DNA of 64,000 bases from Vitis vinifera (lineage: Eukaryota > Streptophyta > Magnoliopsida > Vitales > Vitaceae), in contig NC_081823.1 in the NCBI RefSeq assembly GCF_030704535.1, positions 25,236,001-25,300,000 of the forward strand, read 5' to 3'. The notes under the pieces were generated by a model. It did not search any database and was not told where the DNA came from. It saw only the letters and a list, made by a program, of their open reading frames with translations. The number at the start of each line of letters is the position of its first letter. Position 1 is the first letter of the stretch. Below are positions 46,484 to 60,907 of the stretch, in pieces. The position numbers were made by a program, and so were the translations under genes.

Positions 46484-49400
46484 GCTGGTCTTGGCATTGA
46501 ATATGATTCTGTGGTTTCAGTTGCCACTTCTAGAGTTGAATCTCATTCTTTAGAAGATCTATGAGGATTGTTGCTAACCCAAGAAAGTCGAATCAAGCAA
46601 CATTCGATGAACTCTAATGGATCTCAGCCAACTGTGAACCTTGTTTTTTCAGAACCAACAAAAACGATTCAACAATGGAACTCAAAGGTTTAATTAGGGT
46701 GCTTCTCAATCTTACCAAGGAGCACAACAATTTCAAAATAATAGAGGATAGGGTTATGGAGGAGGTCACTCATGGAATGGCAATTCTAAGCCATAATGCT
46801 AGCTTTATGGAAAATTTGGACACATTGTCCAAAAAAGTTACAATTGATTTTACCCAAATTTCTCTAGGTTTACAAATAGGTTAGCCTCTACAAACAACAA
46901 TGTTAGTAAAAATATAGGTTCAATGACTACAATATTAGCTACTCCAGAATTACTCAATAATGATAATTGGTTTCTAGATTTAAGAGCAACAAATCATGTT
47001 ACAAATAACCTTAGTAATTTGAACTTTGGTTTTGGGTATCAATATAGAAGTAAGATCCACATGGGTAATGGTGCAAATTTGATTGCTTATTCTGGTTTTT
47101 CCCTCATTTGTTATTTTGATTCACCTAGAGCTTTTTCTTTATCTAATATGCTACATGTTCCCCATATCACTTGCAATCTCATCAGTGTTAGTCAAATTTC
47201 TAGAGAAAATAATGCGTTCTTTGAGTTTCATCCATCTATTTGCATTATGAAAGATCTAGCAACGAGAACACCTTTGCTTAAAGGGAAGCTACATAAAGGG
47301 CTATATCGGTTCAACATGTTCAAGGCTGAATCATCTTCATCAACTAGTTCACATTAGTTTTCCCCTATTATTCCCAAGGATCACCAAGTCTTAACTCTTG
47401 TATCTAGTAGAATAGGAGGTTGTGGTTCAAATTCTCCTATTTCTTCTACTTCTAATTAAAGTGATGATAATGTTAAGTCATCTACTATTTTGAGTTTGTG
47501 ACATAGAAAATTAGGACACCCAACTCTCTTTATTGTCAAACAAGCCTTGTCAAATTGTAATTTAAGGTTTTCAATGAATGAGAATGATCATTTTGGTTCT
47601 ACTTGTCAATTTAGCAAAAGTCACAAATTGTTTTCTCAAATTCTTTGACTATGTATAATGATCCATAACAATTAATAGAATTTAATATTTGGGGTGTTGC
47701 TTCATTTACATCTAGGAATGGATCTAGATATTATATTAGCTTTGTTGATGTGTATTCAAGGTACACTTGAATCTACTTCTTAAAATCCAAATCTAAAGTT
47801 AGCTAAACCATTCTACATTTTAAGGCTCAAGTTGAACTTCTCTTAAATAAAAAGATCAAAACCCTTCAAATTGATTGCGGTGGTAAATTTAGATCACTAA
47901 CTTCATTTCTACAATCAAATTAATGGAGTCACTTATACTTCAGAACAACATGGTCTTGTAGAAAGGAAACATAGGCAAATTATAGAGACTGGTTTGACCC
48001 TCCTAGCTCAATCTTCTTTACCTTTGAAGTTTGGGGATGATGTTTTTGCAACTATTCTCTACCTTATCAACAAGGTGCCGATATCAGTTCTTCATGGACA
48101 ATCTCCCTTAGAGAGGTTTCTTCGCACCAAACCTAATTAGTCCTTCTTAAAGGTATTTGGTTATAAATGTTTTTCATACTTGAGACCATATAATTCTCAT
48201 AAATGCAGTTTTGTTTAGTTCCTTGTATGTTTGTTGGATATAGTTAGAAGTACAAAGGATACAAATGTTTAGATCTAAGTAGGATCTATATATTTAAGCA
48301 TGTTACCTTTGATGAAAACATGATTCCATTTGCTTCCAAAAATGTTCCTAAATGTTCTACAACCTCTAATCATGTTAATACCAAGTCATGGCTCCCATTA
48401 TTGACCATAGTTCAGCCTACGATCCATCCTAATACCCTTCATGTACACTAAGTCTAGTCATATTTTTCCTTGTTCTTTGAAAGAACTTGATCTCTCTACA
48501 ACTCAAAAGACAAACAAGTTCAAGAACTAGTAACAATTTTACCTTAGTTTAGTCTAAACCATTGAAAACTCAACAACCTACCATAACTTCATTATGGAAT
48601 ATCTACTCAACGAGGTCCAGGTCTAAAGTAGGGATTTATAAACCTACAGTGCTGCAAACAACTGATTTTCTTTTGTTGAGCCAACTACAATGTAGGAAGC
48701 TCTTCAAGGTCCCCTATGGAAAGTTGCTATGTAAGAAGAATATGATGTTCTGATTGTCAATGACACATGGTTTCCAATTACTTAACCTTCGAACAAGAAA
48801 ATTATTAGTTGCAAATGGATTTTCAAACTTAAGAGAAATTTAGATGGTTCTATTACTCGTTACAAGGCACGACTGGTTGCAAAAAGGTATCATCGAAGGC
48901 CCAGTCTAGACTTCCCAAAGACGTTTAACTTAGTGATTAAACCAAGCATTGTTCGAGTAGTTTTAATAGTAGTTTTTTCTCAAAATGGGGAAGATTCACC
49001 AACTAAATGTGAACAATGCATTTCTTAATGGTATTCTTCAAGAAATAGTTCTAATAGAGCAATCCCTAGGTTTTGAGAAATCTATGATTTCTATTCCATT
49101 AGTATGCAAGCTTCACAAAGCCCTTAACGTATTAAGAGAAGTTCCTTGGGTTTGGTTTGATAAACTCAAGGATTCTCTCTTACATCTTGGTTTTGTGAGT
49201 TCTAAAGCTTATCAATCTTTATTCCTTAGATTTACTTCTACTTCATGTATTTATCTTTTGGTCTACATGGATGATATCATTATCACTAGAAATGATTCAC
49301 TTGCAATTTCCACATTGATCTCCCTACTTAATAAGAAGCTTTCACTTAAGGACCTTGGCATTCTTCATCATTTTTTTGGGAATTGGCATTCTTCATCACT

Positions 49401-50255
49401 TTTTTGGGAATTAAGGTTCAACATACCGAAAATTGAGGACTCTTAGTCTCATAAGAGACTTATTTTACTGATGTTTTAAGAAAGGCTAAGATGGTTACAA
49501 CAAAGGCTTTTTCAACACTTATTGTTGGTAGTTTAAGGCTCTCAACCCATCAAGGTGAACTTATTCTAGATCCCAAGCTTTATTGGAGTATTTTAGGGGG
49601 TTTGCAATATGCTACTATCACCAGACTTGAGATCCCTTATAGTGTGAATAAAGTGTCTCAGTTTATGCATAATCTGTTGGATTCTCATTGGTAGGCTATT
49701 AAATGAATACTTCAATATCTTAATGACACTCTTCATCGTGGTCTTTATCTTTCCAAACCTTACATTTGTTTCTTCAAGGTTTTTCCAATGCAGATTAGGC
49801 ATTTGATCCTGATAATAGGAAATCAACTTCAAGCTATTGCATATTTCTTAGACAAAACTTGGTCACCTAAAGCTCCAAGAAACAACACTCCATCTCTTAT
49901 TCTAGCATTGAAATAGAGTACTAGAGTCTAACTAATACTACTACTGAAATGGTGTAGTTGTAGGGATTGTTGAAAGAACTACGAGTTCCATAATTTCGAA
50001 CACTAGTCATTTCGTGTGCTAACCTCAACGTAGTATCATTAAGTGCTAATCCAATTCAACACTCGGATAAAACACATTAAGGTTGATCTTTACTTTGTTC
50101 ATGACAACGTTTTGGAGAAAACCTTGGCTATTCAACATGTTCCAGCCTATGATCAAACAACATATATCTTCACAAAGCCTCTCTCATCATCCTCATTATG
50201 CAAACTTCATGACAAGCTAAATGTCATCTCTCTCTACGCTTTGCTTGTGGAGGAG
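46484..50255 (+). mobile_element. Old, left-truncated Copia retrotransposon
   Basis: In several frames, in order: the gag zinc-knuckle part LYGKFGHIVQK near 46800; protease region 46923-47357, where the usual LDSGATNHVT reads LDLRATNHVT; integrase pieces near 47680-48130 (IDCGGKF near 47870); reverse transcriptase 48770-49450 with QLNVNNAFLNG and YMDDIIIT; and an RNase H tail ending IFTKPLSSSSLCKLHDKLNV at 50157-50216. There are many stops and frameshifts, and a 28-bp tandem duplication at 49358-49413. The N-terminal gag and 5' LTR are absent. A purine tract TGTGGAGGAG precedes a TG at 50256 that begins an LTR-like region. Confidence 0.88.
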
Positions 50256-50450
50256 TGTTAAAAAGCATTCTGAAACTTCCAGAGGGATTCTTCGACCACG
50301 TGGTGTTGAATAACAGGTTGGGTTGTTAGGGTTTCTCCTTTTTGTATAAATCCTTGTACCTTGTACTTAATAAAATAAAGAGAAAAGAAATACTCCTCTG
50401 CTCATTTTTATCCTATGTTTTTCTCTATTTCTCTCATAATGCTTATTTAA
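50256..50450 (+). repeat. Probable 3' LTR start of the old Copia
   Basis: Starts TGTTAAAAAGCATTCTGAAA right after the purine tract and contains CTTGTACCTTGTACTTAATA, like transcribed Copia LTRs. The right border is not fixed. Confidence 0.5.
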
Positions 50451-53400
50451 CCCTTTCTACTTCCTTGGTTGAGAATGACTTTTGCACTTAGTATTATTTT
50501 CATCCCTTAAACCTGAAATTAGACTCAAAATAGAAGTTAGATCCATAGCTAGAGACATAGAACCAAATTGAGTTAAGTTGGATGATTTGAGCTTTTTATA
50601 TATATATATTGTATAAATCATGTCATAGTTGTGCAATTGGAGCACATATTTTGGCTCTAATCAAAGGGGGTTTGGTTTGGTTTAGTTTTTCAATTAAATT
50701 ATGGTTGATTTGGTTTTTAACTACATGTAAAATAATTATGTCAGTTTGATTGAATTTATGTATAAAAATTGATTGAATCAACCTTATTTGCACCTTAGAA
50801 CGGATGCAGGGAGCAACAAAGAAGGGATGTAGGGAGGATAGCAAAATGTCTCAAGGATTGCCTAATAAAATTTGAGGGATGTAAGACCTTTTATAGGCAA
50901 AGTCCAATGAGACTCTTCTATAATGGTTGAATGACCATAATAGAATAAAATAAAATAATTTGATTAATTTGATTTAATAAAAGCATGTTCTGAATTTCTC
51001 ATTCAACCTTCCTTGACCCGATCTGTCCTTTAATCAAGAAGACTTAACTCAACTTAGAATGATCAAGTAAAATAGGATTAGAGTTAAAAGAATTAAATAA
51101 AAATAGTTTTAATTTGTAAAAACTGTTGGAATCCTAGACATACACAGGAGAAGAGATGACATGCGTTAAGGTTTACTGGGCTGAGCCACCTGAAATCTCA
51201 CTCAATTAAGCCTGGGCTTCTTGGGCACATGAGGTTTTCACTTTCTTCTCCACAAGCCCATGAGGTTAAGGAAGTGGGAAGCAATATACAACCAAAAAGA
51301 TTCTTATCATTTTCAATGTGGGATTAACACCTTTAGTTTTTTTTTTTCTTTCTTTCCACTCAAATACACACTCTTCCAACAAATATATTATATTAAAAAA
51401 TTTATGGAGTTGAATGATAGTTGTGAGTTTTTATTGTTTTTTCATTGTTGATTTAAATTGTCTCTTCTCCATCAACATAGGCTCTCAAACCAAATCATAG
51501 ATAAATCTAGAATGTTGTAGAATTTTGTCTTCAATTATTATAAATTAAAATGTCTCTTTCATTTTTTATCCATAATCTCATGAATTGAAAAACTTAAATA
51601 TTTGCATAGCAAATTAAGATTAAGAATATACTATAATGATTTACTGTCAACCTAGACATTGTTTGTTTTGACTCAGTGGATCCTTATAATTTAAAACACA
51701 TTTACAAGATTAAGTGGATCTTACACATATAAAATGTCAAGAACTTTTTCCCCTATCTGATGTGAGATATCACAATCACCTCTCATATAGACACAACATC
51801 CTTGTTGTGTCTTATGGGATTGTGGTGACAAACAGTCAAATACCCCTTATAGACCCTACTAAACAAACGTTTACAAGAAGTTAAAGACCGATTCTGATAC
51901 TATTTGTAACAACTAACTCCCAACTGTATAGATATTGTTCTCTCAGCCTAATGACCCTCACGATATTAAAATGTATGTATATGTATACATAACTTTTTCC
52001 CTTATCAAATATAAGATATCACATAAATACTTCATTATATAATCCATTATTGCCTATAGAAAAAGAATAATAAAGTTAGAGAAAAAAGTGGTTATGGCTC
52101 TTATGGGAGGTCATGGTGGCCATATTATAACCCTTAGTCTAAGATGCTTGATTTTCTAATATTAAGTAGTTTCTACATAGCTGGGATTGAGATTATGAGA
52201 GAATGAAAGTAAATAAAAGGGAAAAAAATCAAGAATTTTGGTCTTAGTCAGTCAAGCTGACTATAGCATAAAAATCCAAAATTAAAGAATAGTGACAGAG
52301 AAAAAGTTCTTTTTAATGCTTTACAACAAACAAAAGAGAAAATAGGAAAAAAAAGAAAAAAGGAAGTTATTGGTGATAATGCTAGACATGCATGTTATAA
52401 TCGTTAGAATAAGATTCTTGTTTTTGTATTAGTATAAGTAGTTTCTATAGTTGGGGTGATGACAAAAAGAAAGAAACTTGGCTAACCCTTCAACCTTAAA
52501 TTGCCATATTTTTGGCCAAAGTTTGGCAAATAACCAAATTTCATTCATTTGCCTATCAATTTGTTCTTAGTAATCCAAACCTAAAGTTTGGCCAATTTAT
52601 CAATCAATATTTTTTTCTTGTTCAAGTATTATTTCCTCAACTCTAATAATAGTAGTTGCCATGACCAAAAGGAAAAAGAATCCAATTCCAAATATAATTT
52701 CTCTACATTTGTGTGAAGTTGAAGTCATTCTTTGATGTGAGTTTCCAAATTCAGCAAAGCCCACAAATATCTTGGGCAATAGAAAATTATCCCCATTCAT
52801 TTATTGCAATTGTAATATCTGAAAATTCAAAAAAAAAAAAAAAAAAACAAAGAATGAAAATAACACTCATAATTTAGTATAAGTTGAGATGAGTGGAGAA
52901 TCTTGCAACTCTTTCATTTCCCAAAATGTCAATGGAAAGGGATGGGTGTACCCACTTTGATTCAAGTTACCAATATTCATCTAATGTGATTTTCTATGGG
53001 GAAATATTTTTGCATAATTATTTTATGTTATTTTATTTTTCTAAATTTTGGATTTTGATTTTGCAATTGTATCATGCATTTGGTTTATCATCAGATTGTG
53101 TTTGTTCAAGATGGATCCAATCAAATGTAATGGCTTGACCAAGTGAGTTAATATTAGGTCAAGTTTATAATAATAATAATTTTATTATTATAACGATGAT
53201 GATAATGACTCCATTCTTTAACAATCAAATTTAGTAAGCATACAAGCTTACCAAAGATGCTTATCCTTTTTGTTTCTTTCTTCTCTTGGCCTTTCCACTT
53301 TTTCTTTTCTAAGGTACCAACTAAGAATTAGTGAGAAAGTTGAGTTTATTTATGCCTCATTTGCAATTTCTTAAATTTTGTACTTTGATAGGCAAAATTT

Positions 53401-53714
53401 ACAATTTTCCTTGACTAATTATTTTACATTTTTCACCTTTAGTTATATTTGTTCAATCCATTTCCCAAGTAGGGATGACAATAGGACAAGTTTTTTGGGA
53501 TAAATGCCCCGTCCTATCCTTAATGAGACGGATTTGAAATTTAAATAATCGGATTAAAGGCAGATTTAAGATTTTTTTTTAAAACCTAGAATGGGTTCGG
53601 AGTATGTTTGAGTATTGTCTTGTTTCGCCTTATCCTATCTCGTCCCTATTATATATAAAATTAATTTTAAAAAATAATTTATTTTAATTTTAATTTTTCT
53701 ATTTTTAATATATA

Positions 53715-53745
<31 letters not shown>

Positions 53746-55323
53746 GAATACATTTCAATAAAATAAGTTATAAAAAATTATAATATTTTAATTATTTATA
53801 AAATATTTTTATTTTAATATAATTTAAAAAAATTAAAATAATTTTTTTTAAAAAAAGTAAACAAGGTAGGGTTGGATAGGTATGGGAAATTTGCATATCC
53901 ACCCTGCCTTGTCTTATCTCATTTAATTGATGAAAATCATTTTAAATAAACAGGATGAGATTGAGATGAGAGTGACCTAGTATGCCTTATTGCCATCCTC
54001 ATTCCCAAGCCATCTATTAAAAAAATATATATATACAAAATACATTTTTTTATTTTTTAAAGATTGTGGAAGTGGACTAGACCATACCTTTTAAAAAAGA
54101 GAAAAAGAAAAAGACGAAAAATATGGTTAGATGATCTCATTCACTTGCTTATTGTATATCATATAGCATGTAAATACACAATGCCCCATAACCAGGAAGG
54201 GAGGGTGGGACTAAAGTCTATTATTTAATCATATTTAGACTAAAAATTAATTATAATTTAATTTTTACTATTAAATGACACTATAAACATGCATGAGAAT
54301 CACCGTAACACCAAAAGCTAGGCCAAAACATCAACAAAAATATCGAATATTTGAATGAAAACAAATTCCATGAAAATAACTCCTCTTTTGTTTTCTTCCT
54401 TGGAATGCACCCTTTCATTTTCCCTTCAATGTAGAGTTCCCCGTCCATAGGCCCTCCAAAACCCCGCTTGTCAAAAATATTTTAAAGTATATTTACTATA
54501 GTTTTAACCCAAGATCCCGAAATATACCTACTTATATCATAATATAATAAATTAAAAAAATTATTATAAAGATAGAAAAGTCTTTATAAACCCGTTTAGA
54601 TGAGGAAAGTGATAAGAAAATGACATTATTATTAGCTCTATTTTATTTTATTTATAATTATAAATAAATAAAATAATTAAAAGGATGCTTAGAAAAAATG
54701 ATTGCTTTTACCATTGGTGTTTAGTATAAATAACATCGTGAAAGATAACGAGAAAGAAAATTATATGTCGAATTTTATCATTCATAATTTGAAGATAAAT
54801 TAAAATATAAATATATAATTTTGGTGTTAAGTAAATCTATCAAATGATAAAATGTAGCTCAAAAATAAAATAAAAATTAGATTTTTTTTCATATTAATAA
54901 GAAAAGAAAAAAGAAAAAAAATAATTGAAAAAAGAAAAGAAAAGAAAATAGTCCACATCTAAAACATGTTAATGCCACCAAATAATTTTTTTTTTTTTTT
55001 TTAAATTAGGAGTCCTTTCTAAATCATTGCAAAACCAACGGCTGGTGAGTGACAGACACCCCTCTATGATCAACACGTGTCAACCAGGGGGTAGTTTCGT
55101 AAACTGAAAAGTTCACAGAGTTCTTCTATAACTGCTGCCCCTGATTTGCTTCTCCTTCTCCACGTCCACTCAACGGCCTTTTTCTCTCTCTACTTTCTCT
55201 CTCTAAAAATACAGTTTCGGAGTTTCCTCCCATCAATGTCAGTGCTGGGAGGGCCTTGTACTTAAGAGTGCAACCCCATTACTGCACTTCAGGCTGTTGG
55301 TTTCTTGCTAGAAAAAAAAAAAA
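50451..55323. other. Gene-poor AT-rich intergenic region
   Basis: No supportable gene. Contains an AAT microsatellite at 53714-53745. At about 51740-51910 there is decayed dispersed-repeat sequence (CTGATGTGAGATATCACAAT, and CTGATACTATTTGTAACAAC) of a type often found in plant retroelements. The last 150 bp, CT-rich (about 55150-55210), are probably the promoter and leader of the potassium transporter. Confidence 0.5.
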
Positions 55324-58300
55324 ATGGATACTGAAATGGGTTCTGTTAACCAGGAGTCTCGACTGGTGAGTCAGTGGTTCACTCTCTGTTTGGCTCCTGA
55401 GAAAGGAGTGGAAAATGTGTTTTCAGTTAGTCTGTTTTTCCATTGTTTTAGATTTTTTTTTTTAATAAGGAAATAGAAAGAGGGTACTGAACAACCAAAG
55501 AATGTGAAGTTGTGGTTTGTAGTTCATTGGTATGTGGCCTTAGTTGAATTTAAAGTTCTTTTTGTTGGTTTGATATTTTTTTTAGCTGTTTGGTTCCTGA
55601 GAAATCTGTGGAAAGCGTTTTTTTTTTTTTTTTTTTTCAATTGCATACTTTTTGTGCTGCTTTAGGGAAAGGAAGTCTGTTTGGTTCCCAAGAAAGTGTG
55701 GGAAATATGTCGGAAGGTGGTAAATTTTCTGTTGTTTAAGTTTGTTGTTTTCTATAAGCAGTAGAACATGATAGTTGCATCCAGAGAATTCGAATATGTG
55801 GCCGGTAGTTTTGCTGTTTTTCTTGTTTTATTCCAATTTGTCAGCAGCGAAACAGAGACGTATGGAGTTTCTCTAGTCAAAGCATCTGTTTGGTTCCTGA
55901 GAAAGCTGTGGAAAATATGTGTTAAATGCATTTCTTTTCTGTTGTTTTAGTATTTTTGGAAGAAATAGAAAGATGGTACTTAGCTACCAAAGAATTTGAC
56001 TATGAGACTTGTGGATTCAGAGTTCTTTTTCTTCATTTTTACTCTAATTTTTTCGGCAACCAAACAAATTCTTATGGAACTTTGTGAGTTATTTCATTGA
56101 ATTTTGAGGTTCTTTGTGCTGGTTTGGTCTTTATTTGTGCTTTGTTTGGTTCCCGAGAAAGCTGTGGAGAACATGCTCTGACGTGCACACATATTCTATT
56201 GTTTTAGTACAAAGAAATTTGTTTGGTTCCTGAAGATGATGTGAAAATTAGTTGGGAAGTTTATACATTTTGTGGGGCTTTAGTGATAGAAACGGAATAA
56301 TAGTAATTAGCGGCAAAGAATTTGAATATAAGGCTCCTAATTTCATTTTTTTTTCTCTCTCCTTTTCAACTCCAAATTCTCAGCAACCAAACAGAGGCTT
56401 ATGGACTCCTCCTTGTTATCCAAGAAAATTGTGGAAAATATCTTTGAAGTATGCACACTCTATTGTTTTGGTCTTCCAAAATACAAAAAATTATATTTAG
56501 CAAACAAAGAACTTTGAATAAAAGGTTGATCTACTCCATATTTTAGCTACCAAACAGAGCCTTGAGATGGTAGTTTTGAGATTTCAGGAGTTATGTCCAC
56601 TGAATCTCGAGGGTTTTATGCTGCTTGGTCTTCTTTTGTTTATATTTCAAAGACACTCTTTTTCGTGCTTCAGCTTATAGAGTAGTTTGATTCAGTTATA
56701 GTTTGATTCAGTTAACATTCTTAAGTTATTTCGGGTTTTCCTATTATACAAGCTTTACATTGTAATCACATGTTACCATCAACCAGAAACAATCAAACTA
56801 CCACATTTGAGGCTGTGTTTGGTTATTGTAAAATGTTGGGAAATGATAGGAAAGGTAACAAAAAAGGAGGTTGCGCCTTCAAATTATCACAAGGAGTATC
56901 AGTAGTTTGCAGAACAAAAAGAAAAGACGATTATGGAAATAGGGAATAAAAAAGATGAAAACTATCAAACAGGGCTTAAAATTTTGTTTGGCCTTCATCT
57001 TTGTTCTCTTTTTTGATATTTGGTTTTCATATTCCACTTCAGACATCATTTTTCGGATTTCTGTTCTGTTTTGCTTCTGATAAAATGGAGGAAAGTAAAA
57101 GAAAATACAGTTTGAAGTCCTAATAGGACCCGATTATACGAAGAGGCTCTACTTAGTTATGTTCTGTTTGAATTTTCATATATAAAGAATAGGCCATCCT
57201 ATATTTTTAGGGATATTCATAGTCAAAATTATTCCTACCTTTTCAATTTTCTTTGTTTCATCTGCAGAAATTCTACAAGACAACTCTATGTCTAGCCTAT
57301 CAGAGCCTTGGGGTTGTTTATGGGGACTTGAGCATTTCCCCAATATACGTCTACCAGACCACATTCTCAGGGGGGATGAAACTTTATGAAAACAACCATG
57401 AGATTCTCGGGGTACTCTCTTTGGTTATCTGGACTTTGACTATTATCCCTCTCTTCAAATATGTTATATTTGTATTAGGAGCTGATGACAATGGTGAAGG
57501 TGCTCACAACTTCCCAAATTATTGGTACAAATAACTTTTGTTGTAATTTTTTGTTGGATGTAACAACCAGAGCGGCATCCTTGCAGGTGGAACCTTTGCA
57601 TTATATTCACTGCTATGTCGACACTCAAAGATGGGCCTACTGAACGCTTCCTATGCTGCACGAGAAAATATATCTTCTTGTGACTCTCAAATTCCAACAG
57701 AGGAGACGAGAACTAGTTTACTTCTAAAGGAATTTTTTCAGAAGCATCGGAGTTCACGTATTGTGCTGCTGCTAGTCGTTCTCCTTGGCACAAGCATGGT
57801 TATTGGTGATGGAATCCTCACCCCAACAATGTCGGGTATTTAGTTCTAATCATGATAAAATCAACCAAACTGTCTTCCTTTTTCTGCAATGGTTCATGAC
57901 TTATATTTTGTTTATTCTTTTCGTTTAGTCCTCTCTGCAGTTATTGGAATTAAAGTGCAGGTTAAGGAGTTGCATGAGAGTAAGTATGATTTAGCAGCTA
58001 CCATTTCTTAAGGACAAGGAAAAATAGTGTGAATTTTCCTGGGACTCCTTTCTAATGATATGGTTTAGTTTGTTTGGAAGAGTAGCAACTAAATTACTCT
58101 AATATGCCAGATCATGCTGTCATTATTGCCTGCGTTATCTTGGTGGGACTTTTTGCTCTTCAGCATTTTGGGACACACAAAGTTGGGTTTCTTTTCGCTC
58201 CAATTCTGATAGCTTGGCTGCTCTGCATCAGTGGCATAGGCATCTACAACATTATTCACTGGAATCCTCATGTTATCCGTGCTATATCACCACACTACAT

Positions 58301-60803
58301 CTATAACTTTTTTAGGGAAACTGGAAAAGTTGGGTGGAGTTCGCTTGGTGCCATTGTTCTTTGCATTACAGGTCAGTTGATTGGGAAAACCCCATGAAAT
58401 GTCCCACCTATTGCAAACAATAATCCCTTTGGTAACAATGGAAAACTATTTTCTATAATCAGGTGCTGAAGCTATGTTTGCTGATCTAGGCCATTTCTCC
58501 AAACTCTCAGTCAGGGTAATTTTCCTGAACATTTCACTTCTTTAGAAGCCATTAGAAAAGGAATCATCAGGAAAGGGCAAATATGAATGGCCCTCCTATT
58601 TTAGCTGCTAATATTGCAAATTTTTTGAATGTTAAAGAAATATACATTTAAGGTATTGTTTTTGTCGTGTCCATGTATATTGCAGATTGCATTTACAGCC
58701 ATTGTTTATCCTTGCTTAATTCTGGCATACATGGGTGAAGCTGCTTACTTGTCCCAAAACCGCACAGATGTTGAACATAGCTTCCACAAGGCTATCCCTA
58801 GTAAGATTTATGGTAACAACAATTTTGTTTGGTGTAGGATTATATTATCAAATACATTAATTTGGTTGGTTCCATCACTTTGACATTTGTAGTTCAATCA
58901 TCTAGTGTTTTTAAAAGTTTTCTTACAAAATAATTCGCAGGTTGTTGACGGCATGTAATGTTATACTATAGAAATAATTGTCATTGAAAGGGTATTGTAT
59001 CTGGCTTCTGTCTTTAAGCTAGCAGAAAGGAAAGGCATCAATTGCTAATTGATTCAGGATGACACCAGAGCTTTCTACAATCTCAACCCCAAGGAGAAAC
59101 AAACCCTAGTACATTATTTTTTAGTTTCAGATCTGCCAATTTGCGTGGAATATCAAAGAATTTGGATTCTTGGGAACCCTGTTCAAATATCTGGAATGTA
59201 GATTCTTTGGAACCCTGTTTCAATAACTGAAATCTTGTTTTGAGCCTGCATGTAGATATGCTTCCACTACTTTAATTAGCAGTCTGTTTCAACTTTCATT
59301 CCATATGCTATTGTTTGGTTAATTGCTGCATACTATAATATGCTGTAATTTTGTGTGCTTAATGGTCCATGAAGCAAGTAACTTACGTTTGTTTTATTTT
59401 TGGAAAAATTCTAATTTCCCTTTCTTTGCTCATTTTCTTCTTTTTTGCTCAGAGCTGATGTTTTGGCCAGTATTTATCATAGCAACTCTTGCAACTGTTG
59501 TGGGAAGCCAAGCAATAATTTCAGCTACCTTCTCGATTATTAGCCAGTGTAGGGCACTGAGATGCTTCCCACGGGTGAAAATAGTTCACACTTCAAGCCA
59601 AGTGCACGGACAAATTTACATACCAGAGGTGAACTGGATTTTGATGGGATTGTGTATTGCTGTTGCTATCGGTTTTAGAGACATTTCCATGATCGGCCAT
59701 GCATATGGTTTGTGTTTACTACTCTCCCTTCTCATTGTATGCGCTTCTCTTCCAGTTTCTTGGTTTCATTGTTGTTTGATCTGCAGGTCTTGCTGTGATC
59801 ACTGTAATGTTTGTCACAACTTGTTTGATGTTTCTCATTATTAGTACGGTTTGGAAGCAAAACATTATGGCAGCATCCATGTTTATAGTCATATTTGGAT
59901 CTGTGGAGCTACTGTATTTCTTGGCATGCATTGCTAAAGTGCAAAGAGGAGGCTGGCTTCCCATCCTCTTCTCTTTAGTCTTCATGTCTCTGATGTCTAT
60001 CTGGCAGTATGGGACTTCAAAGAAACACCAATTTGAGCTAGAGAACAAGGTATGCTTGGAGAGCCTCTTCAGCCTTGGCCCAAGCCTAGGCATAAGTAGA
60101 GTTCCTGGAATAGGCCTAATTTATACCAATCTAGAGTCAGGGGTCCCTCCCATGTTTGCCCATTTTGTCACAAACTTTCCTGCTTTCCACCGGATCCTCA
60201 TCTTTGTGACGCTCCAGTCATTGATGGTTCCAAAAGTTCCACCTGGTGAGCGTTTCCTTGTTAGCCGGATTGGCTCATCAGAGTTCTACTTGTATCACTG
60301 TGTTGTGAGGTACATTTTTTCAAGTCTCGAATCATCTAATACTAATTCACTGCTGTATTCTATCTCCTGACCTTAACTCTGTCCTGGTGTTCAGATACGG
60401 ATACAAGGATGTGAGGGACAGCTATGACTTTGAGACTAAGCTGATCGAGAAAGTGGCAGCATTCTTGCAAAGTGAAGAACTGGCAGTCACGGAGCAGCCG
60501 ATGGAGAAAGCAGTGGCAACAGGAAATGGGGCTGGTGTTGGTTCTGGCAAGAGGAGAAAGGTGCAGTTCCAATGTGTGGAATTGAACGAGGAAGTGAAGG
60601 AACTCATGGAGGCAAGGGAATCTGGTGTGGCATACATGATTGGAAATCCATCTATAATTGCTAATGAGGTGTCATCCCCAGTGAAGAAGTTTGTCATCAA
60701 CGTTGTCTATGGCTTTCTCCGACGTAATTGCCGCCTACCCGCCATTGCTCTTGGGATTCCACACACCTCCCTGGTTGAAGTGGGCATGGTCTATCATGTC
60801 TGA
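55324..60803 (+). CDS. KT/HAK/KUP potassium transporter (ten exons)
   Basis: Exons 55324-55365, 57268-57499, 57587-57835, 57929-57979, 58111-58371, 58463-58515, 58686-58800, 59453-59707, 59787-60309 and 60395-60803; all GT-AG, phases consistent, 729 residues. A plasma- or endo-membrane K+/H+ symporter with about 12 membrane segments. Seen: signature [15 protein letters not shown] in segment 1 (about residue 26), [83 protein letters not shown]...[21 protein letters not shown], and the family C terminus [15 protein letters not shown]. Exon 1 codes only 14 residues, so the large first intron follows the start immediately. Sequence style fits the cluster with KUP1/KUP2-like members; exact orthologue not decided. 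Confidence 0.95.
55366..57267 (+). repeat. Diverged repeat array forming intron 1 of the potassium transporter
   Basis: The motif GTTTGGTTCC(T/C)GAGAAA then TGTGGAAAA recurs at 55388, 55588, 55679, 55888, 56144 and 56221, and its reverse-type partner AACCAAACA(A/G)A near 56058, 56386 and 56548. The units of about 200-260 bp share TTGTTTTAGT and ACCAAAGAATTTGAATAT. Nothing coding. Confidence 0.75.
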
Positions 60804-60875
60804 ACATACGGAAACAGAAAAAACATCATGGAGGTGATAACAGTATAAGAAAAAGAAAACTGTAGCCATAGAGGG

Positions 60876-60907
<32 letters not shown>

